A DNA stretch of 64,000 nt from Nodosilinea nodulosa PCC 7104 (lineage in GTDB: Bacteria > Cyanobacteriota > Cyanobacteriia > Phormidesmidales > Phormidesmidaceae). This document shows, piece by piece, positions 37,343-47,655 of the stretch. Below the pieces are notes generated by a model. That model was not told the DNA's origin. It saw only the letters and a program-made list of their open reading frames with translations, and searched no databases. Location of the stretch: contig NZ_JH976537.1 in the NCBI RefSeq assembly GCF_000309385.1, positions 4,055,785 to 4,119,784 on the forward strand, in the 5' to 3' direction. How positions within the stretch are numbered: the first letter of the stretch is position 1; each line of letters opens with the position of its first letter. Both the position numbers and the translations under genes were made by a program.

Positions 37343-37418
37343 GGTCTCCAGATCGGCAATGTGATGGGTGGCAACGGAAACGGTACGGGGCAATACCGAA
37401 ATCACACATCATCCCAGC

Positions 37419-37958
37419 TTAGGCCAAGAATGGGGCTTTGTTGGCAGATGCTCCAAGCATCTTCACAGGCTCGGGCTGGAACTGGTTTTGGTCATTGAGT
37501 CGCCAGCTTTTGAAATCGACGACCTGGCCCTGCACCACTGACACAATCCCGTAGGAGTAGACGGGCCAGGCCAGGGCGCGATCGCACTCTGAGGGCACCG
37601 CCGGGTGGTCAGGGTGGGAGTGGTAAACGCCGATGATCTCGAGTCCCTGCCCTCGGGCCGATCGCTGCACTGCCAGCAGATCAGCCGGGTCGATCCAGTA
37701 GCGATCGCGATCGCTGTGGCGGTTTTCTGCGGCGGCCTCTGCAGCGGCCTGGGCATCGGTATAGCCCAGCAGCGAGGGCTCCCAGGCATTTTCTAGGGCG
37801 ACCACCTCAATCACTGTGCGGCAGTCGGGTTCAGCCGCCGCGATCGCCCCCTGCCCCCGCCGACCTACCAGCAGCCCGCAGCATTCTTTTGGGTAGCTGT
37901 TGATCGCCGCCCGGGCGATCGCGCGGTAGCGGTCAGGGGCGAGGTAGAGGCCGGTCAT
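37419..37958 (-). CDS. JAMM/MPN+ metalloprotease (M67-like)
   Basis: About 179 aa from ATG 37958 (MTGLYLAPDRYRAIARAA). JAMM zinc site: Glu in YPKECCGLLVG and GVYHSHPDHPAVPSECDRAL (HSH then x7-8 Ser...Asp). Such proteins cleave the C-terminal extension of ubiquitin-like sulfur carriers, exposing the Gly-Gly end that MoeB activates. Adjacency to moeB supports this. Confidence 0.88.
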   Translation of the reverse strand: MTGLYLAPDRYRAIARAAINSYPKECCGLLVGRRGQGAIAAAEPDCRTVIEVVALENAWEPSLLGYTDAQAAAEAAAENRHSDRDRYWIDPADLLAVQRSARGQGLEIIGVYHSHPDHPAVPSECDRALAWPVYSYGIVSVVQGQVVDFKSWRLNDQNQFQPEPVKMLGASANKAPFLA

Positions 37959-38010
37959 GGCAGCAGAGGGCAAGGGCTAGGGGAATCGCGGCGGTAACAG
38001 AATGCGTGCC

Positions 38011-39804
38011 TCAGGGAGTGGTGCTGGAGGGCGCGGCGGCAGGCTGTACTTCACTGCCGCTGCTCGGCGGGCTTCCAGCGGCCGGGATATCCTCACTGAC
38101 AGGACTATCCAAATTGCTGACCGCTCGCTGCAGGCGGGCTAGGGCACGGTTGTAATCGAGCACCGCCGTCACCTGGTTGCCCTGGGCTTCGGTCAGATCG
38201 CGAATGGCATTGATGACTTCCAGCTGGGTGCCAACCCCGGCGTTAAATCGTAGGTTGGCCAAATCCAGAGCTTCCTGGGCCTGGTTGACGGCCACCGAGG
38301 CGGTGTCTATGTTCGACTGATTGGACACCAGGGTGTAGTACGCCTCTTCAACCGCAATGCGAATATCGTTGCGGGCGCTCTCGAAATCTGATTCGTCCGT
38401 TTGAATATCGAAGTCGCTCTGACGCGCTCTGGCCGCTGCCCCACCGCCGTCAAACAGCCGCCAGCTGAGCTGAGCCCCAACTGAGAAGCCATCGTTTATG
38501 CCCCTGTTGAAGCTCGATGAGGAGTTCAGTGAACCCTGGGCCTGGTATTGCCCAAACAGGCCCAAGTCCGGACGCACCGAGGCTAAGTTAATTTGGCGCT
38601 GGGATTCGTCAAACTCTCGCTGAACTAAAAACTGCTCTAGCTCAGCTCGGTTTTGGTAAGCCAGAACAATGCTCTCTTCCAGGGAGAGCGGCCAGGCTCC
38701 GGCGATATCGACCGCCAGCGTCGTCAGATCAATAGAAGGCTGTATATTCAGCCGCCGCGCTAGCTGCCGCTGGGAGATCTGCCGCTGGCTGACCGCCTGG
38801 GTCAAGGTCTGCCGGGCATTGGCCACCTGCACCTCGGCTTGCAAAACATCAAAACGAGTGCCGACACCCACCTCTTCCCGCAGCTGGGTGTCGCGCAGGT
38901 TGCGCTCGGCGGCATCTAAAAACGCCTGGTTGATCCGAATTTGTTCGATCGCCTCCTGCACGGCATAGTAGTCGGTGGTGGTATTCAGCCGCAGGTCTTC
39001 ACGGGTTTGCTCCACCTGTAACTCCGACAGACGCACCTGCCGTTCTGCCGCCCGAATTCGGGCTGAGCGCTCCCCCGACAGCCCCAGATCGTAGTCGGTG
39101 CGAATGCCCCCTGAGAGGGTCGTGTCAACTGAGTTGCCGCCCGTCCCAAAAGAAGATTGGTTGCTAGTACTGGATTCAACGCTGCCGCTGAGGTCAACTG
39201 TGGGGTACAGCAAAGCCTGCTCTGCGCGCAATCCGGCCCGGCTGCGATCGAGCTGAAGCAAGGCTGAGCGCAAATCTTCGCTGTTCCGGTAAGCCACGTC
39301 AAGAGCCGTTTCCAGGGAAATGGGCTGGGTGCCTAAGATCTCGACCTCGTCCGGGCTAGTTGGCAACAGCAGGGGGTTAGCGGCCGGGCTCAGGTAGTCG
39401 GGCGGAGTATCAAACCCCTCGCTGGTAGGGCGATCGGACTGGGGAATGACGGGACTGGATAGCTGATCGGCGGGTGCCATGTTCTCCCCCCCAGCGGGTG
39501 CCGTGCTATTGCTCGGGGCATCGTTACCCTCGCTCGACAGCGGCATAGCCTCTTCGCCCGGCTCTAGAGCTGGGGTGTTGGCCTGGGCCGTGAGGGTATT
39601 TTCACTCTCGGCAGGGGGCACAATCGTCAACTTTGGCAGCAAATCAGAGTTTTCTGGGGCAACTGTCCCGGCCTCGGCCTGGGGGTTCAAATCCTGAATA
39701 CTAGGGGCGGGGGCGGCCAGCCCCGCAGTGGACCAACCGGATAGGGTAATGCCTAAGCTTAGGGGTATCAGGCGGCGGCTGTAGGAGTAAAGCATAGACA
39801 CCAT
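38011..39804 (-). CDS. TolC-family outer-membrane efflux protein
   Basis: 597 aa. Signal peptide (LIPLSLGITLSGWSTAGLAA), a ~115-aa low-complexity linker rich in Pro/Ser/Ala, then a full duplicated OEP region of ~420 aa with coiled helices (SLETALDVAYRNSEDLRSAL ... SLEESIVLAYQNRAELEQFL) and the typical FNAGVGTQLEVINAIRDL/RLQRAVSNL ends. TolC trimers form an outer-membrane exit duct for RND/ABC exporters and, in cyanobacteria, for S-layer or exopolysaccharide. No inner-membrane partner gene is adjacent, so the substrate is not known. Confidence 0.9.
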   Translation of the reverse strand: MVSMLYSYSRRLIPLSLGITLSGWSTAGLAAPAPSIQDLNPQAEAGTVAPENSDLLPKLTIVPPAESENTLTAQANTPALEPGEEAMPLSSEGNDAPSNSTAPAGGENMAPADQLSSPVIPQSDRPTSEGFDTPPDYLSPAANPLLLPTSPDEVEILGTQPISLETALDVAYRNSEDLRSALLQLDRSRAGLRAEQALLYPTVDLSGSVESSTSNQSSFGTGGNSVDTTLSGGIRTDYDLGLSGERSARIRAAERQVRLSELQVEQTREDLRLNTTTDYYAVQEAIEQIRINQAFLDAAERNLRDTQLREEVGVGTRFDVLQAEVQVANARQTLTQAVSQRQISQRQLARRLNIQPSIDLTTLAVDIAGAWPLSLEESIVLAYQNRAELEQFLVQREFDESQRQINLASVRPDLGLFGQYQAQGSLNSSSSFNRGINDGFSVGAQLSWRLFDGGGAAARARQSDFDIQTDESDFESARNDIRIAVEEAYYTLVSNQSNIDTASVAVNQAQEALDLANLRFNAGVGTQLEVINAIRDLTEAQGNQVTAVLDYNRALARLQRAVSNLDSPVSEDIPAAGSPPSSGSEVQPAAAPSSTTP

Positions 39805-40009
39805 GGGCTATCAATAGCGAAAACGAGTCACCAGCGGGGAAAAAGAAATTCCTGCCTCAGCTTTTTAGCATATCGGCATCAGCGATTAGTTTAGCCAGCC
39901 CTGGCAGAATCCAACCTGCTAACCAGAACTAGAGCGCTCCCGCCGAGCCGCAGTACTGCGGGCAAAATTTTCCCGCCCATAGCTTAGCAAACTAAACGGT
40001 TTAGTACAA

Positions 40010-41467
40010 TCACGACGGTGCCCAGTAGCCGGCGGCGGGCTGCAGGTTGGCAAACTGATGGCCTGGCAGATCGCCGCAGCAGGCTTTTACGAGGGCGTCG
40101 GTGTCATCTATAGGCAAGATTGGGCAGCTGAGACGCTGGCTCACCGTTGCTACGCTCATATCGTCTAGAAACAGCGTGTCCTGGGGATCGCCAGAGTCGC
40201 TGGGCTTGAGCATAACCGTGGGTAGCAGCAGGGCATCCCCCAGCGCTGGCGGCCTGGGCCCGCTCTCGTTTGGAGCCGATGCCTGAGCACTCCCTAAACC
40301 GCCCAGCCCCAGCAGTAGATCGTGGCCCGTGAGCAACCCGGTTACAGTCATGTCGCGACCCCAGTAGTCGCTGGCCAAGGCGGCCAGGTGTACCGTTAAA
40401 CCCGGCACCTGGTTGAGGCGATCGACAATGGGCCGAAAGGCGTGCTCTACGGCATTGCCAACTACCCAGGTCAGGGTGCGGGGTGGGCTGACAGTTGCGG
40501 GCAGGTAAGCCTCAGCCGACTGCTCAAACGCCTTGAGAAACTGACGAATGGACCCTACCCCATTGCCCAGCTGAGGATAGTCTTCGTAGTGACTTTCAGC
40601 GGGTACCTCCTGCCGGGCAATCAGAAACCACTCGTCGGCCAGCCAGACGAAATTTGTGCCGAACTGCTGCCGACAATCGTGCTGAAACGCCTGCACCTGG
40701 GCAATGACCTGCTGGGCCAGGGCCTGGGTAACAGGCATAAGTTCGTCATCCTCAGGGCGAAACCGCGTGAGGCCTACAGGCACCACCGCCGCCGAGGCCA
40801 CCGCCGGGGTATCGCCGCTGTGGAATCGGGCCAGATCCCGCAGGGTGGTCTCCAGGTGGCGGCCATCGTTAATGCCGGGGCAGACCACCACCTGGGTGTG
40901 AATTTGCAGGCGCTGGGCTTGAAACCAGGCGAGTTGGTCAAGAATTTGCCCTGCCCTGGAATTTTTGAGCAGGCGCGATCGCACCGTCGCCTCCGTCGCA
41001 TGCACCGACACGTATAGAGGCGACAGCCGCAGTTGGGCAATGCGCTCCCATTCCTGGGGCAGCAGGTTGGTCAGCGTCAGGTAGCTGCCGTAGAGAAAGC
41101 TCAGCCGGTAGTCATCGTCTTTGAGGTAAAGCGTGCCCCGTTTGCCGGGGGGCTGCTGGTCAATAAAGCAAAAGGGGCAGGCATTGTTGCACTGCATCAG
41201 CCCATCAAACAGGGCGGTTTCAAACTCCAGCCCCAGGTCCTCATCAATATCTTTCTCGATGTCAATGCGATGGGTTTTGCCGCCGGTATCCAGCACCTCG
41301 AGGGTTAAATCCTCATCGGCGCAGAGAAAGCGATAGTCAATTAAATCGCGCGGCCTTTGCCCATTGATGCTAACCAGGGCGTCACCGGGTTCAAAGCCAA
41401 TTTCTTCAGCAATAGAGCCCGGCAGCACGCGGGTAATACAGGCGGGGCGAATTGCCAACGTAGCCAT
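40010..41467 (-). CDS. Radical SAM/DUF512 FeS protein (cyanobacterial TIGR03279-type)
   Basis: 485 aa. An N-terminal PDZ-like segment (IEEIGFEPGDALVSINGQRP) precedes a radical SAM-type cluster motif CNNACPFC and the DUF512 core (GTLYLKDDDYRLSFLYGSYL, TQVVVCPGINDG, LLLPTVMLKPSD). Described in databases as a putative FeS-containing cyanobacterial-specific oxidoreductase; function unknown. The gene directly before the uppP gene with 42 bp between them, same strand. Confidence 0.9.
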   Translation of the reverse strand: MATLAIRPACITRVLPGSIAEEIGFEPGDALVSINGQRPRDLIDYRFLCADEDLTLEVLDTGGKTHRIDIEKDIDEDLGLEFETALFDGLMQCNNACPFCFIDQQPPGKRGTLYLKDDDYRLSFLYGSYLTLTNLLPQEWERIAQLRLSPLYVSVHATEATVRSRLLKNSRAGQILDQLAWFQAQRLQIHTQVVVCPGINDGRHLETTLRDLARFHSGDTPAVASAAVVPVGLTRFRPEDDELMPVTQALAQQVIAQVQAFQHDCRQQFGTNFVWLADEWFLIARQEVPAESHYEDYPQLGNGVGSIRQFLKAFEQSAEAYLPATVSPPRTLTWVVGNAVEHAFRPIVDRLNQVPGLTVHLAALASDYWGRDMTVTGLLTGHDLLLGLGGLGSAQASAPNESGPRPPALGDALLLPTVMLKPSDSGDPQDTLFLDDMSVATVSQRLSCPILPIDDTDALVKACCGDLPGHQFANLQPAAGYWAPS

Positions 41468-41508
41468 AGCTAACCAGGCCTTAGGGGCGCAAAATGTGCT
41501 TCCCTATC

Positions 41509-42423
41509 TTAGATGTTTTGCATTTTCCCAGTGGCCAAAGCCAGCAAAATTGCCGCCCCAAAGGCCAACCTATACCACACAAACACCCAGGTGCTGTGCT
41601 GCTTTAGAAACCGCAGTAGCCAAAAAATTGCCAGATAAGACGACACCAGCGCCGCCGCTAGCCCAGCCATCAGCGATACCAGATTGACAGCACCCATACT
41701 GCCGTCAAAAAATCCCTTTAGCTCGACCAAACCCGCTAGGGTAATGGCAGGTACTCCTAGCAAAAAAGAGAACCGGGCAGCAGTGGCGCGCTCTAGCCCC
41801 ATAAATAGACCTGTCGTAAGGGTCGACCCCGATCGCGAAACCCCCGGAATTAGCGCCAGGGTCTGGCCCAATCCCATCAGAACTCCATCTTTAAGGCTCA
41901 GGCTCTCGTAGGTGCGCTTTCGGGTACCGACCAGCTCGGCAATGGCCAACAGCAACGCCATCCCGATGGAGACGATTGCAATCGTTTCGCTGCTGCGGAG
42001 AGGCGAATTGTCAAAGTCGGGAATAAACACTTTGATGAGCAGCCCCCCAACCAAAATAGGCAGCGTACCCAACAGAATGCCCATGCCCATGCGAAAGTCT
42101 GAAGAGCCGTAGTTGGCGGTCATGGCGGCTCTAATGGTGCCCATGGTGACCTGGCGCAGATCGTCCCAAAAATACCAGATGATGGCCGCAATGCTGCCCA
42201 GCTGGATCACCGCCGTAAAAGCCACTCCGGGGTCGCCCCAGCCCAGGGCCACCGGCACCATCTTGACATGGGCTGTGCTGCTGATCGGCAAAAATTCGGT
42301 CAGCCCCTGCACGATGCCGATCACAATAGCTTGGAACAGATTCATCTGCTCTATGGAAGCGGTAGGCGGGGGATTGCCCACTTGAGCCAACGTTGTCGCT
42401 AGATCGGGGATCAGACTATTCAT
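41509..42423 (-). CDS. uppP: Undecaprenyl-diphosphate phosphatase
   Basis: 304 aa, about eight membrane helices. The BacA/UppP motifs EFLPISSTAH (residues ~43-52) and ALIPGVSRSGSTLTTGLFMG are present. It dephosphorylates undecaprenyl diphosphate so that the lipid carrier can recycle for peptidoglycan and exopolysaccharide export. The N-terminal 25 aa before MNLFQAIVIGIVQG are an extension; ATG at 42423 or the internal Met is possible. DUF512 gene follows. Confidence 0.93.
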   Translation of the reverse strand: MNSLIPDLATTLAQVGNPPPTASIEQMNLFQAIVIGIVQGLTEFLPISSTAHVKMVPVALGWGDPGVAFTAVIQLGSIAAIIWYFWDDLRQVTMGTIRAAMTANYGSSDFRMGMGILLGTLPILVGGLLIKVFIPDFDNSPLRSSETIAIVSIGMALLLAIAELVGTRKRTYESLSLKDGVLMGLGQTLALIPGVSRSGSTLTTGLFMGLERATAARFSFLLGVPAITLAGLVELKGFFDGSMGAVNLVSLMAGLAAALVSSYLAIFWLLRFLKQHSTWVFVWYRLAFGAAILLALATGKMQNI

Positions 42424-42872
42424 AGGGTTTAACCATAGGGATTAAAACGTAACTCTACAGACCTGGCGTAGACCCAAAACCGCACGAGTTTGCCCCAGAC
42501 CCTAAGACCACCCACAACGGGCTCGCCAGATCTCAAGTACCAAGACCTGAAGTATCTGAGCAAAGGGTCGGCTCAATCGCTTTACCTCCTCCCTGGGAGG
42601 GCTGCCTGAATATCTTAAAGTAAGTACACTAAATTTCAGTAAAGCAGTTGCAGGGCTTCCCCTGGGCCTCCCTCCGCATTCTAGGAGGGGCAACTGGGAT
42701 GGTGCTGGGTAAGCTACTGCCTTTTTGCAGGCTTAATCCACGGCTGGGGAAATTATAAATTTTGTAAATCTAAAGAGAATCTTCATTGCCGGGCAATTGC
42801 CCCCTGGCTCAGTCAATGCCCCCCTGGGGCATGTTATGTTAACAATAGTTAATCCCAATCCTCAGAATTCCC
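42424..42872. other. Intergenic region
   Basis: Contains short GC-rich hairpins such as CCTCCctGGGAGG (~42586) and TGCCCCcctGGGGCA (~42818) and an AT-rich stretch near 42750-42780. No gene or RNA family recognised. Confidence 0.4.
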
Positions 42873-43589
42873 TTGAGTCTTTCCTACAGTTCTGCTTCAG
42901 TTAAGGAGATATTGCCGTGGCTGACTCCGGTGAGCGATTGGCTCGCGCGGTCTAGTCTTCAAATCCAGGTGTTTGGGGCTGCGCTGGGCCTGGTCATTTT
43001 GCCGGTGTTTGTGCAGGCACCCCTGGTGCGCTACTTTCCCTGGGTTAGCCTGGGCATGACGCTGCTCTGGCTAGGGTTGGGTGTCTGGTTGATGAGGCGG
43101 CCCGCCTGGCAGCTTTGGGGCGATCTGATCGTTGGCTTTGGTTGGATTTGGCTGACTGGCTCGCTGTACTGGGGCTGGTTTCGGTGGGAGCCTGTGGTCC
43201 ATCTGCCGATTGAGGCCTTGGGGCTGCCTATTGCTTTGGTTTGCCTGATGGGCGGATGGGGTAGAGTGGGCAGCTACTTCTTTCTGGGATCTCTTCTGGG
43301 TACAGCGGTTACCGATCTCTATATCAACTGGATGCATTTGTTTCCCACCTGGCGGCAGCTGATGGCGATCAGTCCGGACACGGCACCTTTGGTATTGCGG
43401 GCTGCCAGCGCTACGCTGCAAACGGACGTGGCTGCCTGCCGAGCCATAGTTTTGGTCCTATTTCTGCTGGTGGCGACCGCGATCGCGGTGACCACCTCCC
43501 GCCAGCTGGCCTGGTGGGCTTTTGGCGGAGCTGTGTTTAGCACGCTAATCGTCGACGGTCTCTTCTTTTTGACGGCGGCTCTGGCCTAG
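42873..43589 (+). CDS. DUF3120 membrane protein
   Basis: About 238 aa, six or so hydrophobic segments (AALGLVILPVFVQAPLVRYF, SLGMTLLWLGLGVWLMRRPA, RAIVLVLFLLVATAIAV, FSTLIVDGLFFLTAALA). The VFVQAPLVRYFPW segment is characteristic of DUF3120, a family restricted to cyanobacteria and plastid lineages, function unknown. The start is uncertain: TTG at 42873 is the frame opening, but AAGGAGA lies inside the frame at ~42903 and an in-frame TTG follows it, so the real start may be internal. Confidence 0.82.
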   Translation: MSLSYSSASVKEILPWLTPVSDWLARSSLQIQVFGAALGLVILPVFVQAPLVRYFPWVSLGMTLLWLGLGVWLMRRPAWQLWGDLIVGFGWIWLTGSLYWGWFRWEPVVHLPIEALGLPIALVCLMGGWGRVGSYFFLGSLLGTAVTDLYINWMHLFPTWRQLMAISPDTAPLVLRAASATLQTDVAACRAIVLVLFLLVATAIAVTTSRQLAWWAFGGAVFSTLIVDGLFFLTAALA

Positions 43590-43726
43590 TCTGCGTTACG
43601 CGGTAGGCATCTCTGGCATAATGGGGGCAGTTCAGGGATGATCTTGGGGTTCTCTGCCGCTGCTGCTGTCTGATGTTCGAGCGATTTTGTTGAATCGCTC
43701 TGGTCTATGCCTTTAGCCTTACCGTC

Positions 43727-44761
43727 GTGACTCTTTCCTCTGGCCCCTACCTTGCGCTCAAAACTGGCTCTGGCGATCGCCAGCTGTCTTTGGTAGGCGG
43801 CAACTACTGGACCGTAGGCCGCGGCGATGACAACAATTTTGTCCTGCCCGATCGGTGGATTTCTCGCAATCACGCCATGCTTCAGGGCACCGATAACGAC
43901 AGGTTTTATCTGATCGATCTGGGCAGCCGCAACGGCACTTTTGTCAACGGACGGCGGGTGAGCGTACCCGTTATTTTGCACGATGGCGATCTGCTGACCT
44001 TTGGCCAAACCGAGCTGCGATTTTTCTCGCCAGTGGACCTTTCTCCAGCCGCCGATGCCGCCATCAGCAATGCCCGCCGCCGGGAGGCTACGGCTACGGC
44101 TATGCTCCACCTGCGCCAGCTGATTTCGGTCGTGGTGGTGGACATTCGCGATTTCACGGTCATGACCCGTCAGACCGACGAAAAAATCCATTCTGAGGCG
44201 ATTGGCACCTGGTTTCGTCGTGCCGGAGAAATCATTGGCCAGTACGGTAGCTGGATCGACAAGTACATTGGCGATGCGGTAATGGCGGTTTGGATCCACG
44301 GCCCCGAGGGAGCTGACGATGCCAGTATTGTGCAAATTCTGCGGGCCGTCAGTACCCTGTCTGCTATGACGGGGCAGCTTCACCAGCAGTTCCCGCTCCC
44401 TTTTCCGCTCCGGATTGGGGCCGGCATCAACACTGGCTACGCCATGGTGGGCAACACCGGCAGCAGCGATCGCCCCGACTACACAGCCCTGGGCGACACC
44501 GTGAATGCGGCCTTTCGCCTTGAGTCATCCACCAAGCACCTGGGACTTGACATTGCCATGGGTGAAACCACCTACAAGTACCTGCAAAATATTGCTGCCC
44601 CCAAGGCCGGTGCCCTAAAAGTCGGATCGGGCGATCTGGCTGAGGGCGGCGATCGCTACTTCAAGCGCTTCACCGTAGAGATGAAGGGCTACGAAGGCCC
44701 GATCACTACCCGAGCGGGCACCTTTACCGACCTGGACCGATTCCTGGCCGAGGCGCTGTAG
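43727..44761 (+). CDS. FHA-domain adenylate cyclase (class IIIb type)
   Basis: 344 aa from a GTG start. Residues ~1-95 form an FHA phosphopeptide-binding domain (WTVGRGDDNNFVLPDRWISR then NHA, IDLGSRNGTFVNGRRV). A class III cyclase domain follows: VVVVDIRDFTVMT and DKYIGDAVMAVW with metal Asp residues and the base-specifying Lys, then YTALGDTVNAAFRLES where the second specificity residue is Thr rather than Asp. The Thr form is the mark of class IIIb, bicarbonate-responsive adenylate cyclases. Soluble; probably regulated by a phosphoprotein through FHA. Head of a cluster with purL but separated by ~150 bp. Confidence 0.9.
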   Translation: MTLSSGPYLALKTGSGDRQLSLVGGNYWTVGRGDDNNFVLPDRWISRNHAMLQGTDNDRFYLIDLGSRNGTFVNGRRVSVPVILHDGDLLTFGQTELRFFSPVDLSPAADAAISNARRREATATAMLHLRQLISVVVVDIRDFTVMTRQTDEKIHSEAIGTWFRRAGEIIGQYGSWIDKYIGDAVMAVWIHGPEGADDASIVQILRAVSTLSAMTGQLHQQFPLPFPLRIGAGINTGYAMVGNTGSSDRPDYTALGDTVNAAFRLESSTKHLGLDIAMGETTYKYLQNIAAPKAGALKVGSGDLAEGGDRYFKRFTVEMKGYEGPITTRAGTFTDLDRFLAEAL

Positions 44762-44909
44762 TCGGGCGGATAGGGCTTAACTACAGGGCGACTCGCCTCG
44801 TCCGGGCTGTGGGGGCGATCGGCCTGAGGTTTAGCACGGCTGCCGCGTTTTCGCCGCGTCGATGGGCGACTTAGGGCTAAGATCGGTAGGCAACGTTTCA
44901 AACGCGAGT

Positions 44910-47306
44910 ATGACGGCCTTTTCTACTGCCCCCTTTAGCCCCACAGAGATTGCCTCCGAGGGCATCAAGCCCGACGAATACGATGACATCGTGCGGCGGC
45001 TGGGCCGCCATCCCAACCGAGCCGAACTGGGGATGTTTGGGGTCATGTGGTCTGAGCACTGCTGCTATAAAAACTCGCGGCCCCTGCTCAAGCAGTTTCC
45101 CGTCGAGGGAGCACGGGTGCTGGTGGGGCCGGGGGAAAACGCTGGCGTAATCGATGCAGGTGATGGCCTGCGGGTGGCGTTTAAAATTGAGTCCCACAAT
45201 CACCCCTCGGCGGTAGAGCCATTCCAGGGGGCGGCCACTGGTGTCGGGGGCATTCTGCGCGATATTTTCACCATGGGTGCGCGCCCGATCGCGGTGCTCA
45301 ACTCCCTCAGGTTTGGCGATCTAGCCGACAGCCGCACCCGCCGCCTGTGCCAGGGGGTGGTGTCGGGAATTGCCCACTACGGCAACTGCTTCGGAGTGCC
45401 CACCGTGGGGGGCGAAGTTTATTTTGACGCCGCCTACAACGGCAACCCCCTGGTGAATGCGATGGCGATCGGGATTATGGAAACCCCCGATATTGTCAAA
45501 TCTGGGGCGGCGGGCCTGGGTAACCCGATGGTCTATGTGGGTTCAACTACGGGCCGCGATGGCATGGGCGGAGCCAGCTTTGCCAGTGCCGAACTCACCG
45601 ATGAATCGGAAGCCGATCGCCCGGCGGTACAGGTGGGAGATCCTTTTCTGGAAAAATCGCTGGTAGAGGCATGTCTCGAAGCTTTTAAGACGGGCGCGAT
45701 CGTAGCGGCTCAAGACATGGGCGCGGCGGGGCTTACCTGCTCTACCGCCGAAATGGCCGCCAAGGGCGGGGTCGGCATCGAGCTAGATTTAGACCTGATT
45801 CCGGTGCGCGAGACGGGCATGGTGCCCTACGAATACCTGCTGTCAGAATCCCAGGAGCGGATGCTGTTTGTGGTTGTCGCCGGGCGAGAAGCTGAGGTCA
45901 TCGAGATCTTCGAGCGCTGGGGCCTCCACGCGGTGGTGGCCGGCAGCGTCATTGAGGATCCCATTGTGCGGATTCTGTTTAAAGGGGAAATCGCGGCTGA
46001 AATTCCGGCCCTGGCCCTGGCGGAAAATACGCCTATTTATCACCGAGAATTGCTCTCCGAGCTGCCTGACTACGCCCAAAAAGCCTGGGCCTGGAGCGAA
46101 AACAGCCTGCCAGCCTGCTCCGCTTCGGGTATCGCTCTGGCTAACGCTGGGCAAGTCTCGTGGACTGAGATTTTGCACAGACTCCTCAGCCAGCCCACGA
46201 TCGCCTCTAAACAGTGGATTTACCACCAGTACGACCACCAGGTACAAAACAACACCGTGCAGTACCCCGGCCAGGGCGATGCCGCCGTCATTCGCCTGCG
46301 TCCGCTGGAGACTGTACCGGGATATCAGCCAGGCAAAGTTACCCGTGGGCTGGCCGCAACCGTCGATTGCAACGCCCGCTACGTGTATCTCAGCCCCTAC
46401 GAGGGGGCTAAGGCCGCCGTGGCCGAAGCCGCCCGCAACCTTAGCTGCGTCGGGGCGCTGCCCCTGGCGGTCACCGACAACCTCAACTTTGGCAGCCCTG
46501 AGAAGCCCATCGGCTACTGGCAGCTAGCCGAAGCCTGCCGGGGCTTAGCCGACGCCTGCCGGGAGTTTGAAACCCCTGTGACCGGCGGCAATGTGTCTCT
46601 CTATAACGAAACCGTCGATAGTCAGGGAATCCCCCAGCCTATTTACCCTACCCCGGTAGTTGGCATGGTGGGGCTGATCGATGACCTGGCGTATACCTGC
46701 GGCCAGGGCTGGCAGCACGATGGGGACTTAATCTATCTGTTAGGTGTCTCTCTCGAGCAAACGGCGGTTGCTGCGGTGGGCGGAAACCCTCTGGTGACCC
46801 TGGGAGGGTCAGAGTACCTGGCCGCCATTCACGGCGCCGCTACCGGCCACCCCCCGGCTATTGATATGGCCCTGGAGAAGCAGGTGCAGGCGGCCTGCCG
46901 CCACGGCATTGCCCAGGGCTGGGTGCGCTCGGCCCACGACTGCGCCGAGGGTGGACTGGCGGTCGCTTTGGCTGAATCCTGCATCAGCGGGCGGCGCGGG
47001 GCCAAGATTCAGCTTTCCGCTGGGGCTGACCAGTCGGGCCAGCGGTGGGATCGGCTGCTGTTTGGCGAGGGCGGCGCCAGAATTGTCGTTTCGGTTGGCC
47101 GCGACGACCAAGCGGTGTGGGAAGCCTACCTGCGCGATCGCCTGGTCGATGCCTGGCAGCCGCTTGGCACCGTGCAGGGCGACGCCTTAACTCTGACTAC
47201 CCAGGATGGCCAATCCCTGATTGCCGACCGGGTCGACGCCCTATCTCAAACCTGGCACACCGCCATTGAGCAACGGCTAGCTGGCAACGTCGCTGTCCTG
47301 GCGTAG
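44910..47306 (+). CDS. purL: Phosphoribosylformylglycinamidine synthase subunit PurL
   Basis: About 798 aa from ATG 44910 ([20 protein letters not shown]). Small-type Pur[61 protein letters not shown] and the repeated ATP-binding lobe in the second half (GGNVSLYNE). It amidates FGAR to FGAM in purine synthesis together with PurQ and PurS, which are not in this window. purF follows on the same strand after ~350 bp. Confidence 0.97.
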   Translation: MTAFSTAPFSPTEIASEGIKPDEYDDIVRRLGRHPNRAELGMFGVMWSEHCCYKNSRPLLKQFPVEGARVLVGPGENAGVIDAGDGLRVAFKIESHNHPSAVEPFQGAATGVGGILRDIFTMGARPIAVLNSLRFGDLADSRTRRLCQGVVSGIAHYGNCFGVPTVGGEVYFDAAYNGNPLVNAMAIGIMETPDIVKSGAAGLGNPMVYVGSTTGRDGMGGASFASAELTDESEADRPAVQVGDPFLEKSLVEACLEAFKTGAIVAAQDMGAAGLTCSTAEMAAKGGVGIELDLDLIPVRETGMVPYEYLLSESQERMLFVVVAGREAEVIEIFERWGLHAVVAGSVIEDPIVRILFKGEIAAEIPALALAENTPIYHRELLSELPDYAQKAWAWSENSLPACSASGIALANAGQVSWTEILHRLLSQPTIASKQWIYHQYDHQVQNNTVQYPGQGDAAVIRLRPLETVPGYQPGKVTRGLAATVDCNARYVYLSPYEGAKAAVAEAARNLSCVGALPLAVTDNLNFGSPEKPIGYWQLAEACRGLADACREFETPVTGGNVSLYNETVDSQGIPQPIYPTPVVGMVGLIDDLAYTCGQGWQHDGDLIYLLGVSLEQTAVAAVGGNPLVTLGGSEYLAAIHGAATGHPPAIDMALEKQVQAACRHGIAQGWVRSAHDCAEGGLAVALAESCISGRRGAKIQLSAGADQSGQRWDRLLFGEGGARIVVSVGRDDQAVWEAYLRDRLVDAWQPLGTVQGDALTLTTQDGQSLIADRVDALSQTWHTAIEQRLAGNVAVLA

Positions 47307-47398
47307 CGATCGCGGCGATCGCTTCCGTCACCGCTGGCACCCAAGGGACGGTTCAGCTGCAGGGCAATGCTGCGCCCATCGCCCATCCCGATTCAGGG

Positions 47399-47464
47399 CT
47401 GTAGCCTTCTGTTCCCGGCGCGCGGGCCTCGCGTCTTGTCTACCCCCGGACGGGAAGGCTACAG
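47399..47464. repeat. 66-bp inverted repeat between purL and purF
   Basis: Ends CTGTAGCCTTC / GAAGGCTACAG are exact inverted repeats, with further pairing inside (TGTTCCCGG.../CCGGACGGGAA). It would fold to a long imperfect hairpin downstream of purL. No T run follows, so more like a dispersed repeat or processed 3' end than a terminator. The 47307-47655 gap otherwise seems non-coding. Confidence 0.6.
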
Positions 47465-47655
47465 GTGTTATGATCGGTCACATGTTAAGGAACTATTAAA
47501 TAGGCCAGGGAAGTTCGGTAGTTTCTAATACCACCCTGAAATCCTTCACCCTATGATGAAGCTGGGCTCGCATTGAAGGCAAAATGCGGCAGCCAAATGT
47601 GTTGAGACGTTCTGCTCCTTTGCCATCGCGTTCCTAAAGCCACCCCGCACCACCA

